This document shows positions 23,735-31,650 of a DNA stretch of 34,700 bases, one piece after another. The notes under the pieces were generated by a model. The model searched no databases, was not told where the DNA came from, and saw only the letters and a program-made list of their open reading frames with translations. The position numbers and the translations under genes are program-made. Source of the DNA: Thiomargarita sp. (GTDB lineage: Bacteria > Pseudomonadota > Gammaproteobacteria > Beggiatoales > Beggiatoaceae); assembly GCA_022729575.1 (NCBI GenBank), contig DZAL01000020.1, positions 1-34,700 on the forward strand. The letters are read 5' to 3'. Every line of letters starts with the position of its first letter. The stretch's first letter is position 1.

Positions 23735-25159
23735 TTTCTTTTCCCAGCCTTGCCGTTTGCGATAGAGCGTGGAAGGGCTAACTTCTAATAAAGTTGCGGC
23801 TTTAGGTATGTTTCCTTCACAAAAAGCAATAGCTTGTTCAATTGCTTCTTTCTCAACTTGCCATAATGGCTGAATAGCATGGTTAGAAGAGGTGACCGCG
23901 GAAACTGATGGAGTCAATTTCGTTGATTTTGGTAACAACGATGATGGTATAGTAACGAGAGTGGTAGCATTTTTGACAAAATTTTTGAGTGGTGACGGTA
24001 AGATGAGGGGAGTGACCCAGGGACCATCATTGAGTACCACTATATTGTGTATAACATTTTGTAGTTGGCGCACGTTACCCGGCCAGTCATAAAGACCAAA
24101 AATGGTTTCGGTTTCTGGAGTGAAACCAAGAAAAGTTTTATTTTCTTCTTTAGCATAGTTTTCCAAAAATTTTCTAGCAATTAGTAAGACATCTGCTTCG
24201 CGCTCGCGTAAAGGCGGAAGGTCTATGGGAATAACGTTTAACCGATAATATAAATCTTCGCGAAAATGGCCTTGTTGGACTTGCGCTAGCGGGTCCTGAT
24301 TGGTGGCACAGACAAATCGCACATCGACTCTTTCTAATTTATTACTACCGACTTTTTGTACGCTACCCGTTTGAATAAAGCGCAACAGTTTACTTTGAAG
24401 GTCTAAATCCATATCGCCAATTTCGTCCAAGAATAAAGTGCCGCCATTGGCTTGAAAAGCCGCTCCTTCCCGGTCTTTGAGCGCACCGGTAAACGCGCCT
24501 TTGACATGCCCAAAAATCTCGCTTTCCATTAATTCTTTAGGAATCGCGGCGCAATTGATGGCGACAAAAGGTTGCTCATGGCGAGGACTTTGTTTATGGA
24601 TCGCTTCCGCACATAATTCTTTACCCGTACCACTTTCACCGGTGACAAATACGGTAGCTTTACTGGTGGCCGCGTTATCAATAATTCGGTAAATGGCTTG
24701 CATGGCGGGTGAAGCTCCGATAAAACTATAGTAGTGGTCGCGTTCAAAATTTTCTTTATAAATTTCAATGGTGCGAGACAGTCGTTGGTAGCGTAAGGCG
24801 TTGTGTACCGTCATCAGTAAGCGTTGCCCATCAAACGGTTTTTCAATGAAATCGAAGGCTTTGTAGCGCATGGCCTCGACCGCAATGTTAATGGAGCCAT
24901 GACCGGTGACAATGACCACGGAGCAAGGGAGTTGCTCTTGATGAATGTGTTGCAGTATGTCCATGCCATTCATATCTGGCAAACTGAGGTCAAGCAAGAT
25001 GGCATCAGGAATTTGCTTTTGCAGATAAGCTAACGCGGCGGCCCCAGTTTCTACATAGTCTATTTGGCAAGTTTCATGACGTAAATATTCTTGGTAAACC
25101 ACTGTTAAGGTTGGACTATCTTCTACTATTAACAAAGTGCTTTGTGGGTCGATTTTCAT
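23717..25159 (-). CDS. LuxO/NtrC-like sigma-54-dependent response regulator
   Basis: A 480-residue enhancer-binding protein. The receiver domain (about 7-120) has acceptor D57 in AILLDLSLPD. The AAA+ domain (about 145-385) has Walker A GESGTGKE at 174-181, GAFTGA at 221-226 (sigma-54 contact), GGTLFLDEIGDM (Walker B), FREDLYYRLNVIPIDLPPLRER and WPGNVRQLQN. A Fis-type helix-turn-helix is at about 435-472 (EGNIPKAATLLEVSPSTLYRKRQ). Long stretches, such as FVAINCAAIPKELMESEIFGHVKGAFTGA and LQSKLLRFIQTGSVQKVGS, are very close to Vibrio LuxO as I remember it. It would activate sigma-54 promoters after phosphorelay. No LuxU/LuxQ partner or small-RNA gene is seen here. It is 105 bases downstream of the GTPase gene, on the same strand. 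Confidence 0.93.
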   Translation of the reverse strand: MKIDPQSTLLIVEDSPTLTVVYQEYLRHETCQIDYVETGAAALAYLQKQIPDAILLDLSLPDMNGMDILQHIHQEQLPCSVVIVTGHGSINIAVEAMRYKAFDFIEKPFDGQRLLMTVHNALRYQRLSRTIEIYKENFERDHYYSFIGASPAMQAIYRIIDNAATSKATVFVTGESGTGKELCAEAIHKQSPRHEQPFVAINCAAIPKELMESEIFGHVKGAFTGALKDREGAAFQANGGTLFLDEIGDMDLDLQSKLLRFIQTGSVQKVGSNKLERVDVRFVCATNQDPLAQVQQGHFREDLYYRLNVIPIDLPPLREREADVLLIARKFLENYAKEENKTFLGFTPETETIFGLYDWPGNVRQLQNVIHNIVVLNDGPWVTPLILPSPLKNFVKNATTLVTIPSSLLPKSTKLTPSVSAVTSSNHAIQPLWQVEKEAIEQAIAFCEGNIPKAATLLEVSPSTLYRKRQGWEKKLIRAN

Positions 25160-25237
25160 TCGATGATTGTGGGAGTAGCATTTTTAAATAATTTTGGTGA
25201 TCTGACTTTAGCTAGTCTGGTATGACAGAGTAATAAA

Positions 25238-25261
25238 TGGAAATGAGGCATACCATTTCCA
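25238..25261 (-). terminator. Possible terminator after the GTPase gene
   Basis: TGGAAATG (25238-25245) and CATTTCCA (25254-25261) form an 8-bp stem with an 8-base loop just past the GTPase stop at 25265. On the minus strand it is followed by TTTATTACT, a weak T-rich tail. It could end the GTPase transcript or be only partial, letting the downstream activator gene be co-transcribed. Confidence 0.35.
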
Positions 25262-25264
25262 GTT

Positions 25265-27418
25265 TTAGGAATCAGCAAGCAATTCGACTAACATTTCTAG
25301 CAAATATTGTTGTTCAAAACCTTCTATTTCTTTTAATTCATGTATGACTGCGGTCAGGTCTAGTGACGCTGAAGATAAGGTATGACGAATAATTCGCGCC
25401 AATTCGGATTTGACCATTTCGGTTAAGGTGGCGGTATCCACCGTGAGTTTTTTCGCGTAACCTTCTTCTAACCAACCTAAATACACGAGTTGACCTCGTG
25501 TGGTCACTCCCCATTGCTCCAAGGTTAATGCCAGTGAGACTGGGTAATGCGAGGCCTGTTGTAAAATATCTAGGTAACGAGTAGCTGCTCTAAAGGTTTC
25601 TAGTGCGATTTGGCTAGGGATACCTTGTTGCCAAATTTGATACAGTTGCTCGCTCAAAGATACTTGGTTGGTAGCAATTTGCCAGACTCGCCAATCTTGT
25701 GGATTAACAATAATCGCCCGTTGCTCTGCTAAAACAGGAGTGGCATGTAAATGCCAGAGGAGTTGAGTACGCCAGGCCAAGCGAGAGTCCTGGGCATTTG
25801 TATACTGCCATTCCTCTTTAGAAAACCCTCGCCATTGTTGACCGGCTTGGATTATCCAGATTTTTTCTGGTGAAAGCATAGGAGGAAATAAATTTTGGTG
25901 CCAGAAGTCATTTAAGATTTTGCGACCACGATAAGGCGGCCAGAGCCATTGCCGTGGGGTGTCTATCTGGGCAAAGGTTGGATCGATAGACGTTTCGAGT
26001 ATCGGCATGTCTAGTGCTTCAGAAATTTCCATAAGTTGAGTGTCTGATAAACCGCTATGAGTGTCATTAGCTGAGGTCATTTCAAACTCATTGGTTTTGA
26101 ACAATGGCTCAATTTCTGTCGTTATTATCTCTGCGGCAATGGTATAAGCGGCTGGCTCTAATTCCTCAGCGGAGGTCATTTCAAACTCATTGGTTTCAAA
26201 CCATGGCTCAATTTCTGTCGTCATGATCTCTGCGGCAATGGCATAATCGGCTGGCTCTAATTCCTCTTCCTCCATGGACGCGGTGGTTATTATTATTTGG
26301 TCTTCTGGGACGGCGGTTTCTTCCGCAATGAGGTCCCGAATAATTGGTGGAGCGTCGGGAAGGGTAAACGTTTCCTCTACTTCCTCCAGAATTACCGCAG
26401 GTGTCGGCAGTGTAGGAGTTTCTTCAATGACGGTGGCCATGACCGTTGGCGCTGGGATTTCGATAACGGTAGCCTCCTCTTCGGTAATTACGTCCAGGAT
26501 TATCGCTGACTCTGGAATGGTAAGAGTTTCCTCTACTTCCGCCAGGATTACCGCAGGTGCCGGCACCGTAGGAGTGTCGACGAGGATAGTTGCCATAACC
26601 GTTTGGTTGAGAGATGTAGTTTCTGCCCCTACTACCGTCACTAAAGTTTCTGCGGAGTTAACGACATCATTGACTAAATTCAGGTTTGATAAAGTACCCT
26701 CTATCACTGGCTCTGGTTTAAGAATAATAGCGCCAGTTTCTGTAATTTTAAGATGATCGGTGCCCAGAATATCTTGTAACGTGAAGAGTAATTTTTGTTT
26801 GTCAATCAGATCGAATTTATCGAAAGCTAATTGACCTTTTGCTAGTAATTCACTTGCTCTATCTATGGCAAATCGTACCGCGAAGACAAAAGATTCCCGT
26901 ATTCCCTTAGCTAAAGTTGCCGTAGTTTCGATAACCCGTACTTCGGGATAATCTTTAAAAAACCGTGCTTGCCATTGCCCTACGACATTGGTTTTATCTT
27001 GTTTATTTGCTTGAATTATCGTTTTGACGGGCGGAGTATCGATATTTTGTGCCAAAATATCTTGTAAATTTTTAAAATATATTAATGGAATTTCAGGATT
27101 TTCTTCACTGGCATCTAGGACAAATATGACCGCATCAGCACCACGTAATAAAAAATGACGACAGGCTTCTACTGGCAATTGCCCAGGCAAACTGATAATT
27201 TGGCAAGAAATACTGTATCCGCGAAAAAAGCCCCCAACATATTCCATCCAATCGAGATCAAGCGGTGGTCCAGAAGACGCTTCTAGCGAGAAAACTTCAG
27301 TGGTTCTTCCTAATAAATTACTAAGTGCATGAATACTGGTGGTTTTTCCAGATAAAGGGGGACCTTCATACACAATTCGAACCACGACCACATTACGTTG
27401 TGTATCAATTATCGCCAT
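25265..27418 (-). CDS. MglA-like small GTPase with acidic linker and unknown C-terminal domain
   Basis: A 717-residue protein. Residues about 8-205 form a Ras-like GTPase of MglA type: YEGPPLSGKTTS (P-loop, K25), a long switch region, SLPGQ at 76-80 replacing the usual DxxG just as TVPGQ does in MglA, ADAVIFVLDAS, and NKQD at 138-141 for guanine recognition. Residues about 250-490 are Glu/Thr/Pro/Val-rich with imperfect repeats (VEETxTxPxxAxIL; ELEPAxYxIAAEIxTTEIEP twice). Residues about 500-717 form a folded, Trp-rich domain I cannot name; segments RVWQIATNQVSLSEQLYQ and EQWGVTTRGQLVYLGW weakly resemble hinge and catalytic-loop segments of the kinase-like domain of the divergent neighbour. 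MglA proteins set cell polarity and gliding motility. No MglB/roadblock gene is visible. Confidence 0.85.
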   Translation of the reverse strand: MAIIDTQRNVVVVRIVYEGPPLSGKTTSIHALSNLLGRTTEVFSLEASSGPPLDLDWMEYVGGFFRGYSISCQIISLPGQLPVEACRHFLLRGADAVIFVLDASEENPEIPLIYFKNLQDILAQNIDTPPVKTIIQANKQDKTNVVGQWQARFFKDYPEVRVIETTATLAKGIRESFVFAVRFAIDRASELLAKGQLAFDKFDLIDKQKLLFTLQDILGTDHLKITETGAIILKPEPVIEGTLSNLNLVNDVVNSAETLVTVVGAETTSLNQTVMATILVDTPTVPAPAVILAEVEETLTIPESAIILDVITEEEATVIEIPAPTVMATVIEETPTLPTPAVILEEVEETFTLPDAPPIIRDLIAEETAVPEDQIIITTASMEEEELEPADYAIAAEIMTTEIEPWFETNEFEMTSAEELEPAAYTIAAEIITTEIEPLFKTNEFEMTSANDTHSGLSDTQLMEISEALDMPILETSIDPTFAQIDTPRQWLWPPYRGRKILNDFWHQNLFPPMLSPEKIWIIQAGQQWRGFSKEEWQYTNAQDSRLAWRTQLLWHLHATPVLAEQRAIIVNPQDWRVWQIATNQVSLSEQLYQIWQQGIPSQIALETFRAATRYLDILQQASHYPVSLALTLEQWGVTTRGQLVYLGWLEEGYAKKLTVDTATLTEMVKSELARIIRHTLSSASLDLTAVIHELKEIEGFEQQYLLEMLVELLADS

Positions 27419-27727
27419 TGGTTATCCATTATTTATTGTTATCCATTAGCCAAAAATAAGATAATTATGATATTTTTAACATCATACCATATCGTAGTTT
27501 AAATGGTAGTATTGAGAAAAATAATTAGAAAAATTATAGGAATTACGTAAAATGGTTAGAATACTGTAACTTTCCGAAACTTTAACACTTTTGAAAAAAT
27601 CAATTATAAACAACTTATTGATTTAAAATAATTCATGACATTAAAAGCGTGAATCTGGTATAAATGATTTCACATAGTGTTTGATATTTATTAAATCATT
27701 TTGATTGGAATCACATTGGAATCATAC
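27419..27727. promoter_or_regulatory. Divergent promoter region between GTPase and kinase/phosphatase genes
   Basis: A 309-base, very AT-rich spacer with no coding potential, which must drive both genes. For the plus-strand gene, ATGACA (about 27637-27642) and TATAAA (about 27661-27666), 18 bases apart, are a plausible weak promoter. I see no clear operator. A shared spacer would allow coordinated control of the pair. Confidence 0.4.
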
Positions 27728-29257
27728 ATGAATAATATTATTACTTTAATTGGTAGCGTAGGAGGAGATAACCCTACTTATAATGAACAAGATATTTCCT
27801 TGCTACTCAATTCGCCACAAACTGACTTACTATATGGTAACACATTCACAGGTCGTCCTGGCACGTTAATTTATATTACCGAAAAATATATACTTAAAAT
27901 TCGCAGTGAAATTCGCTTAGAGGCGATGTCTGCTAAACGTTGGGCCATTCAAGCGTTAGAGAAAGAAAGAAGTTATGAGGTTCATCATCCACAGAAAACT
28001 TGGTTTGTTGCCGAAACTGCGTCAGATTCTCACGCGCTAATTGGAAATATTTGCCCTCGTTTACAACCACTCCATCAGTTATTTACGCAATCTGAAGTGG
28101 AGATGACCCAACGATTAAATTATTTAACTCAACTATTTAATCTCTATTTTCGCTTGGCTAGTAAAATGAAAGTGCGACTGGATGAAGGACTTTCCAATTT
28201 TGGGATTGATGCGGCCGCCAAATTATACTATCTGGACGATGACACATACCACTGGGACCGCTTTGTTTCTTGTGCCCAAATGTTAGGGGTGTATTTTCGT
28301 TCACTCACCTGGTTAACCGCCGACGTGGCCGGTCAATTCGGGCAAAACGTCCATCAACTGATTCTCGAACACTTTCAAGATGCCCAATATTTCATCGTCT
28401 TAGCCGAGCAACTAAAAGATGTGTTTTTGCCCTCCCCAACGCAACGCCAAGCCGTTGATAGTTTTATTAAAACGCTTGATCTTCAACCACCACAGCAAAT
28501 CAATCATTTTTCTCAGGATCGCTATTTGGCAATATTGGCCGACGTTCATGCCAACTTACCAGCGCTGAAAGTGGTTCTAAACTTCTTAAAACTCCGGAAC
28601 ATTCAACAAGGAATAGTGTTAGGAGACGTGGTCGGCTATGGCCCACATCCAGTTCAATGTATTGAACGTTTACAAAACAGTGGTCTTCTGATCATTAAGG
28701 GTAACCATGACCACGGTTTAGCCACGCATAACTTTAGCAAAGGCTTCTCCACCACCGCTGCGTGGGTGCTTGAATGGAGTAGTAAACGAGTCAGTACCGA
28801 ACAAAAAAATTGGCTCGCGGAGTTACCACCATTGTTACATACGGAACAATGGTTAGCGGTCCATGGCGCACCGATTGATCCGACCTTCTTCAATGCGTAT
28901 GTGTATGAAATGACTTACCATGACAACCTCAGTGTCTTACAACGCAAACACATTCCGCTGTGTTTTCACGGTCATACGCACCAACCTGGGATTTATGCGC
29001 GGAAAAAATTTATGGATGATTTTTATCCACCGCCAGAAGAAATCGACTTAACCACCTTTTCCTATTCTCTGGTTTGTCCTGGCTCCATCGGACAACCACG
29101 AAACGGTAAAATCGGGGCCCAATTTGCCATTTATGACCAAGTAGAAAGAAGACTGTATTTTCATAACTTGCTTTATAACTCAGATGCGCTCTTCCAAGAA
29201 ATGGAAGCCGAAGGTTTTCCTAATAGTTTAATCAACCTCCTCAGAGGTCGACCTTGA
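27728..29257 (+). CDS. Kinase-like domain fused to calcineurin-type metallophosphoesterase
   Basis: A 509-residue protein from the ATG at 27728; a TTG at 27701 would add nine residues. The C-terminal half (about 265-500) is a metallophosphoesterase of the MJ0936/YfcE type: ILADVHANLPAL (D272, H274), LGDVVGYGPHP, KGNHDHG, AVHGAP, CFHGHTHQPG and CPGSIGQPRNG provide all metal ligands. The N-terminal half looks like a small-molecule or protein kinase fold: a Gly-containing start (GNTFTGRPGTL), YILKI with a candidate ATP lysine K57, ICPRLQPLHQLF as a hinge, then VRLDEGLSNFGID (D152, N157) and KLYYLDDD (170-172) as catalytic and metal sites. The kinase assignment is inference from spaced motifs. 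The substrate could be protein, tRNA or nucleotide-like. It is divergent from the MglA-like GTPase. Confidence 0.85.
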   Translation: MNNIITLIGSVGGDNPTYNEQDISLLLNSPQTDLLYGNTFTGRPGTLIYITEKYILKIRSEIRLEAMSAKRWAIQALEKERSYEVHHPQKTWFVAETASDSHALIGNICPRLQPLHQLFTQSEVEMTQRLNYLTQLFNLYFRLASKMKVRLDEGLSNFGIDAAAKLYYLDDDTYHWDRFVSCAQMLGVYFRSLTWLTADVAGQFGQNVHQLILEHFQDAQYFIVLAEQLKDVFLPSPTQRQAVDSFIKTLDLQPPQQINHFSQDRYLAILADVHANLPALKVVLNFLKLRNIQQGIVLGDVVGYGPHPVQCIERLQNSGLLIIKGNHDHGLATHNFSKGFSTTAAWVLEWSSKRVSTEQKNWLAELPPLLHTEQWLAVHGAPIDPTFFNAYVYEMTYHDNLSVLQRKHIPLCFHGHTHQPGIYARKKFMDDFYPPPEEIDLTTFSYSLVCPGSIGQPRNGKIGAQFAIYDQVERRLYFHNLLYNSDALFQEMEAEGFPNSLINLLRGRP

Positions 29258-29260
29258 CCC

Positions 29261-29302
29261 ACCTCTTTCTTCCCTCCCTATTCAAGGAGGGGTGGGGGAT
29301 GG
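29261..29302. repeat. CCACC/GGTGG palindrome between convergent genes
   Basis: A degenerate copy of the CCACCCCCAACCCCTCC family: CCCACCTC, CCCTCC, then GGAGGGGTGGGGGATGGTT. It fills the 45-base gap between the phosphatase stop and the ygfZ stop and may serve as a terminator for both. Confidence 0.6.
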
Positions 29303-30337
29303 TTAACACCTTTGCTCAATCACCAAAGGTTCTCCCGTGGCCAACCGAAACGTCGCTTGATTCTCCATAAAACTGATCGACAGCACCGCCAATGCTATTA
29401 TGCCACCATCAGGATGAGTTTCTACATTGACCAAGGTCCCGACACTGACCTCCTCATTAGCCACGTACACCTCCATGCCAGGCACTGCTAAAGTCGTCGT
29501 ATCGAACCGCACCACATACATCCGACGTTTTAATTCGGCTAAGTATTGCAACCGGGCCACCACTTCTTGACCCGGATAACAACCTTTAGTGAAACTCACG
29601 CCACCCAAAGTTTGATAATTGACCATTTGTGGCACAAACTTATCCGTCGTGGCCGGTAAAATCTGAGGCACGCCCGCTAAAATATCTAACAATCCCCAAG
29701 TAGCACTACCGACTGGCTGCGCTTGCTGGCTCATCGCTTCCCATAACCGTTGCATAATCACCAAGTCATTACCTAAGACTACATACCGCGGAGTGAGGCC
29801 AGGAATCTGTAATACGGTCACCGATTCTAGGCTCATACAGATATCGACGGTAGTAGGTACGGTCTGATGACCTAGGCCAGCGCTTAATAAAGCCGTACTA
29901 TTTACCCCTGCCACCCCCATCCGTAACCAACTCTCACTGACCTCTTCCAATACTACTTTAGAGCGCAACACATATCCCCGTAAACCTTTCAAAGTAGTTT
30001 CTACGTTCACTCGTGGGAGCCATAAATAATAAGCATTGTCGTCTCGCTTGAATAAGCGAAAATTCACAATAATTCGACCTTTGGGACTACACCAAGCACT
30101 TAATTGACTTTGTGTTACCTTGACCTGACGCACATCATTAGTAAATTGACCCTGTAAAAATTTTTCGGCATCCGCACCACTGATTTTAATCACCCCAAAC
30201 CGTGATAAATCAGTTATCACTTCCCCTTGCAATATTTGCAATAAAGAGAGCGCAGATTCGCCAACCTGAGAAATGGCCTCCCCCTCAAACTGAGCGCCAA
30301 CTTGCTGTAAATAACTCATCCATTCTTGATTTATCAT
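29303..30337 (-). CDS. ygfZ: Folate-binding protein YgfZ
   Basis: A 344-residue tetrahydrofolate-binding protein of the GcvT-like family that helps assemble or repair certain iron-sulfur enzymes such as MiaB. The signature KGCYPGQEVVARLQY, containing the conserved cysteine, is in the C-terminal third. The N-terminal pattern SRFGVIKISGADAEKFLQGQFTNDVRQV, then WCSPKGRIIVNFRLF, and LDILAGVPQILPATTDKFVPQMVNYQ are all family hallmarks. The length is close to E. coli YgfZ (326). It is a single gene; its start has no clear Shine-Dalgarno. Confidence 0.95.
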   Translation of the reverse strand: MINQEWMSYLQQVGAQFEGEAISQVGESALSLLQILQGEVITDLSRFGVIKISGADAEKFLQGQFTNDVRQVKVTQSQLSAWCSPKGRIIVNFRLFKRDDNAYYLWLPRVNVETTLKGLRGYVLRSKVVLEEVSESWLRMGVAGVNSTALLSAGLGHQTVPTTVDICMSLESVTVLQIPGLTPRYVVLGNDLVIMQRLWEAMSQQAQPVGSATWGLLDILAGVPQILPATTDKFVPQMVNYQTLGGVSFTKGCYPGQEVVARLQYLAELKRRMYVVRFDTTTLAVPGMEVYVANEEVSVGTLVNVETHPDGGIIALAVLSISFMENQATFRLATGEPLVIEQRC

Positions 30338-30782
30338 TTTAAATTATCTTATGTTTATGGTAATCAATTTGATAATAGGTTAAAATTAGTGACCAAATCT
30401 TGAATCATTGGATTTTTCACTAATTAGGATTATAATAGGTTATAATAGGAATTACCACTGGCAACGATTACCCCCGGTTAACGGACAATGCCGTTAAGTT
30501 AAGTTGTGTTGAAGTCCCAAGCTTCAGTTTTGGACGAGACTGCTCAAGGTGAGACGGCGTTGCCAAAGCTGAAGCTGTGGACTCCAACGCCATAATCTTA
30601 GCTTAACTTAATGGCAGTGCCTGTTGACGGACCCCTTTCGATTTCTGGTGAAATCTGACGGGAGGGAAATTGCGACGCTCATTCCTAAAACACTGACTAA
30701 TTATAACCTCGTCACCAACTCCGTAGAGGTGAGCTGAGGATAGAATTTCAACTCCATTAATCATTTATAGGCACCACCAACT
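30338..30782. other. Divergent intergenic region between ygfZ and the MBL gene
   Basis: Apart from the TGCCATTAAG element (30489-30616), I see short direct repeats (ATAATAGGTTA twice between about 30371 and 30442) and nothing coding. Promoters for both flanking genes must be here but I cannot place them with confidence. Confidence 0.4.
30489..30616. mobile_element. TGCCATTAAG palindromic element
   Basis: It runs from TGCCGTTAAGTTAAG to CTTAACTTAATGGCA, 128 bases, the same length as the copy at 15713-15840. The direct repeat GTTAACGGAC (30477-30486) on the left and GTTGACGGAC (30623-30632) on the right flanks it, consistent with a 10-base target duplication. Inside are GGACGAGACTG and the CTGAAG hairpins. 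Confidence 0.7.
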
Positions 30783-31391
30783 ATGAATCAAACCGCGACT
30801 ATCCATACCCTCAAAATAGGTCATATGGAAAATTTTGTCTATCTCATTCAAGATCATTCTTCCCACCGTACCGCCGTCATCGACCCGGCCTGGGAGATTC
30901 CACCCATTATAGAATTGGTTAATCGCAACGGCTTACAACTCACCGATATTTTGCTCACACATAGCCACTATGACCATGTCAACGCCTTAGATAAATTACT
31001 ACTACAATATAATCAAGCGGAAGTACATTTATCTAAATCTGAAGCGGAATTTTGGAACAATCCATCACTAAAAACGCCCAACCTACACCAAGACGGGGAT
31101 GTTATTCAATTAGGAGACACCGCGATAACGGTCTTGCACACCCCAGGCCATACGCCAGGGTCAGTTTGTTTTTACTTAACTGGCCATATTTTAACTGGCG
31201 ATACTTTATTTGTCTATGGTTGCGGACGCTGTGATTTAGCTGGCGGCGATCTTCAGCAGATGTCTCAAAGTTTACGGCGATTAGCCAAGTTGCCACCAGA
31301 TACCGTGGTCCACCCAGGACATCATTATGCCGACCGTCCCACTTCGACGATAATGGAACAATTAACCAGTAATCCTTCCATGCGTCTTTAA
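30783..31391 (+). CDS. MBL-fold hydrolase, glyoxalase II-like (YcbL type)
   Basis: A 202-residue metallo-beta-lactamase-fold enzyme. LLTHSHYDHVNALDKL contains the H60-x-H62-x-D64-H65 metal motif. HTPGHTPGSVCFYL supplies the next His, LTGDTLFVYGCGRCDL the bridging Asp, and HPGHHYADRP the last His. This set and the short length, without the C-terminal helical domain of full hydroxyacylglutathione hydrolases, fit YcbL-type glyoxalase II or a persulfide-type hydrolase. In a sulfur oxidiser a persulfide dioxygenase-like role would be attractive, but the sequence does not decide. It is a single gene, cytoplasmic, with no strong ribosome binding site. Confidence 0.9.
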   Translation: MNQTATIHTLKIGHMENFVYLIQDHSSHRTAVIDPAWEIPPIIELVNRNGLQLTDILLTHSHYDHVNALDKLLLQYNQAEVHLSKSEAEFWNNPSLKTPNLHQDGDVIQLGDTAITVLHTPGHTPGSVCFYLTGHILTGDTLFVYGCGRCDLAGGDLQQMSQSLRRLAKLPPDTVVHPGHHYADRPTSTIMEQLTSNPSMRL

Positions 31392-31442
31392 ATAGTGAGT
31401 CACCAGGTAGTGTCCTTCTCCCCTCTCCCCCCGGCGGGTCAC

Positions 31443-31621
31443 TGCCATTAAGCTAATGGTTAGAGAAAATACTTAATTCAACCACCCCCAACCCCTCCTT
31501 GGTAAAGGAGGGGAGACGGCGTTGGAGTCCAAAGCTTCAGCTTTGGCAACGCCGTCTCACCTTAACTAATCTCGTCCAAAGCTGAAGCTTTGGACTCCCA
31601 ATGCGGCTTAACTTAATGGCA
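31443..31621. mobile_element. TGCCATTAAG element containing another palindrome
   Basis: The ends TGCCATTAAGCTAA (left) and GCTTAACTTAATGGCA (right) enclose 179 bases. A CCACCCCCAACCCCTCC unit (31478-31515) sits in the left part. The whole element also splits a GC-rich hairpin of CCCCTCTCCCCCC with GGGGGTGAGGG type, whose halves are at about 31418-31439 and 31624-31648. Confidence 0.65.
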
Positions 31622-31650
31622 TTGGGGCCGAGAGGGCGGGGGTGAGGGCA

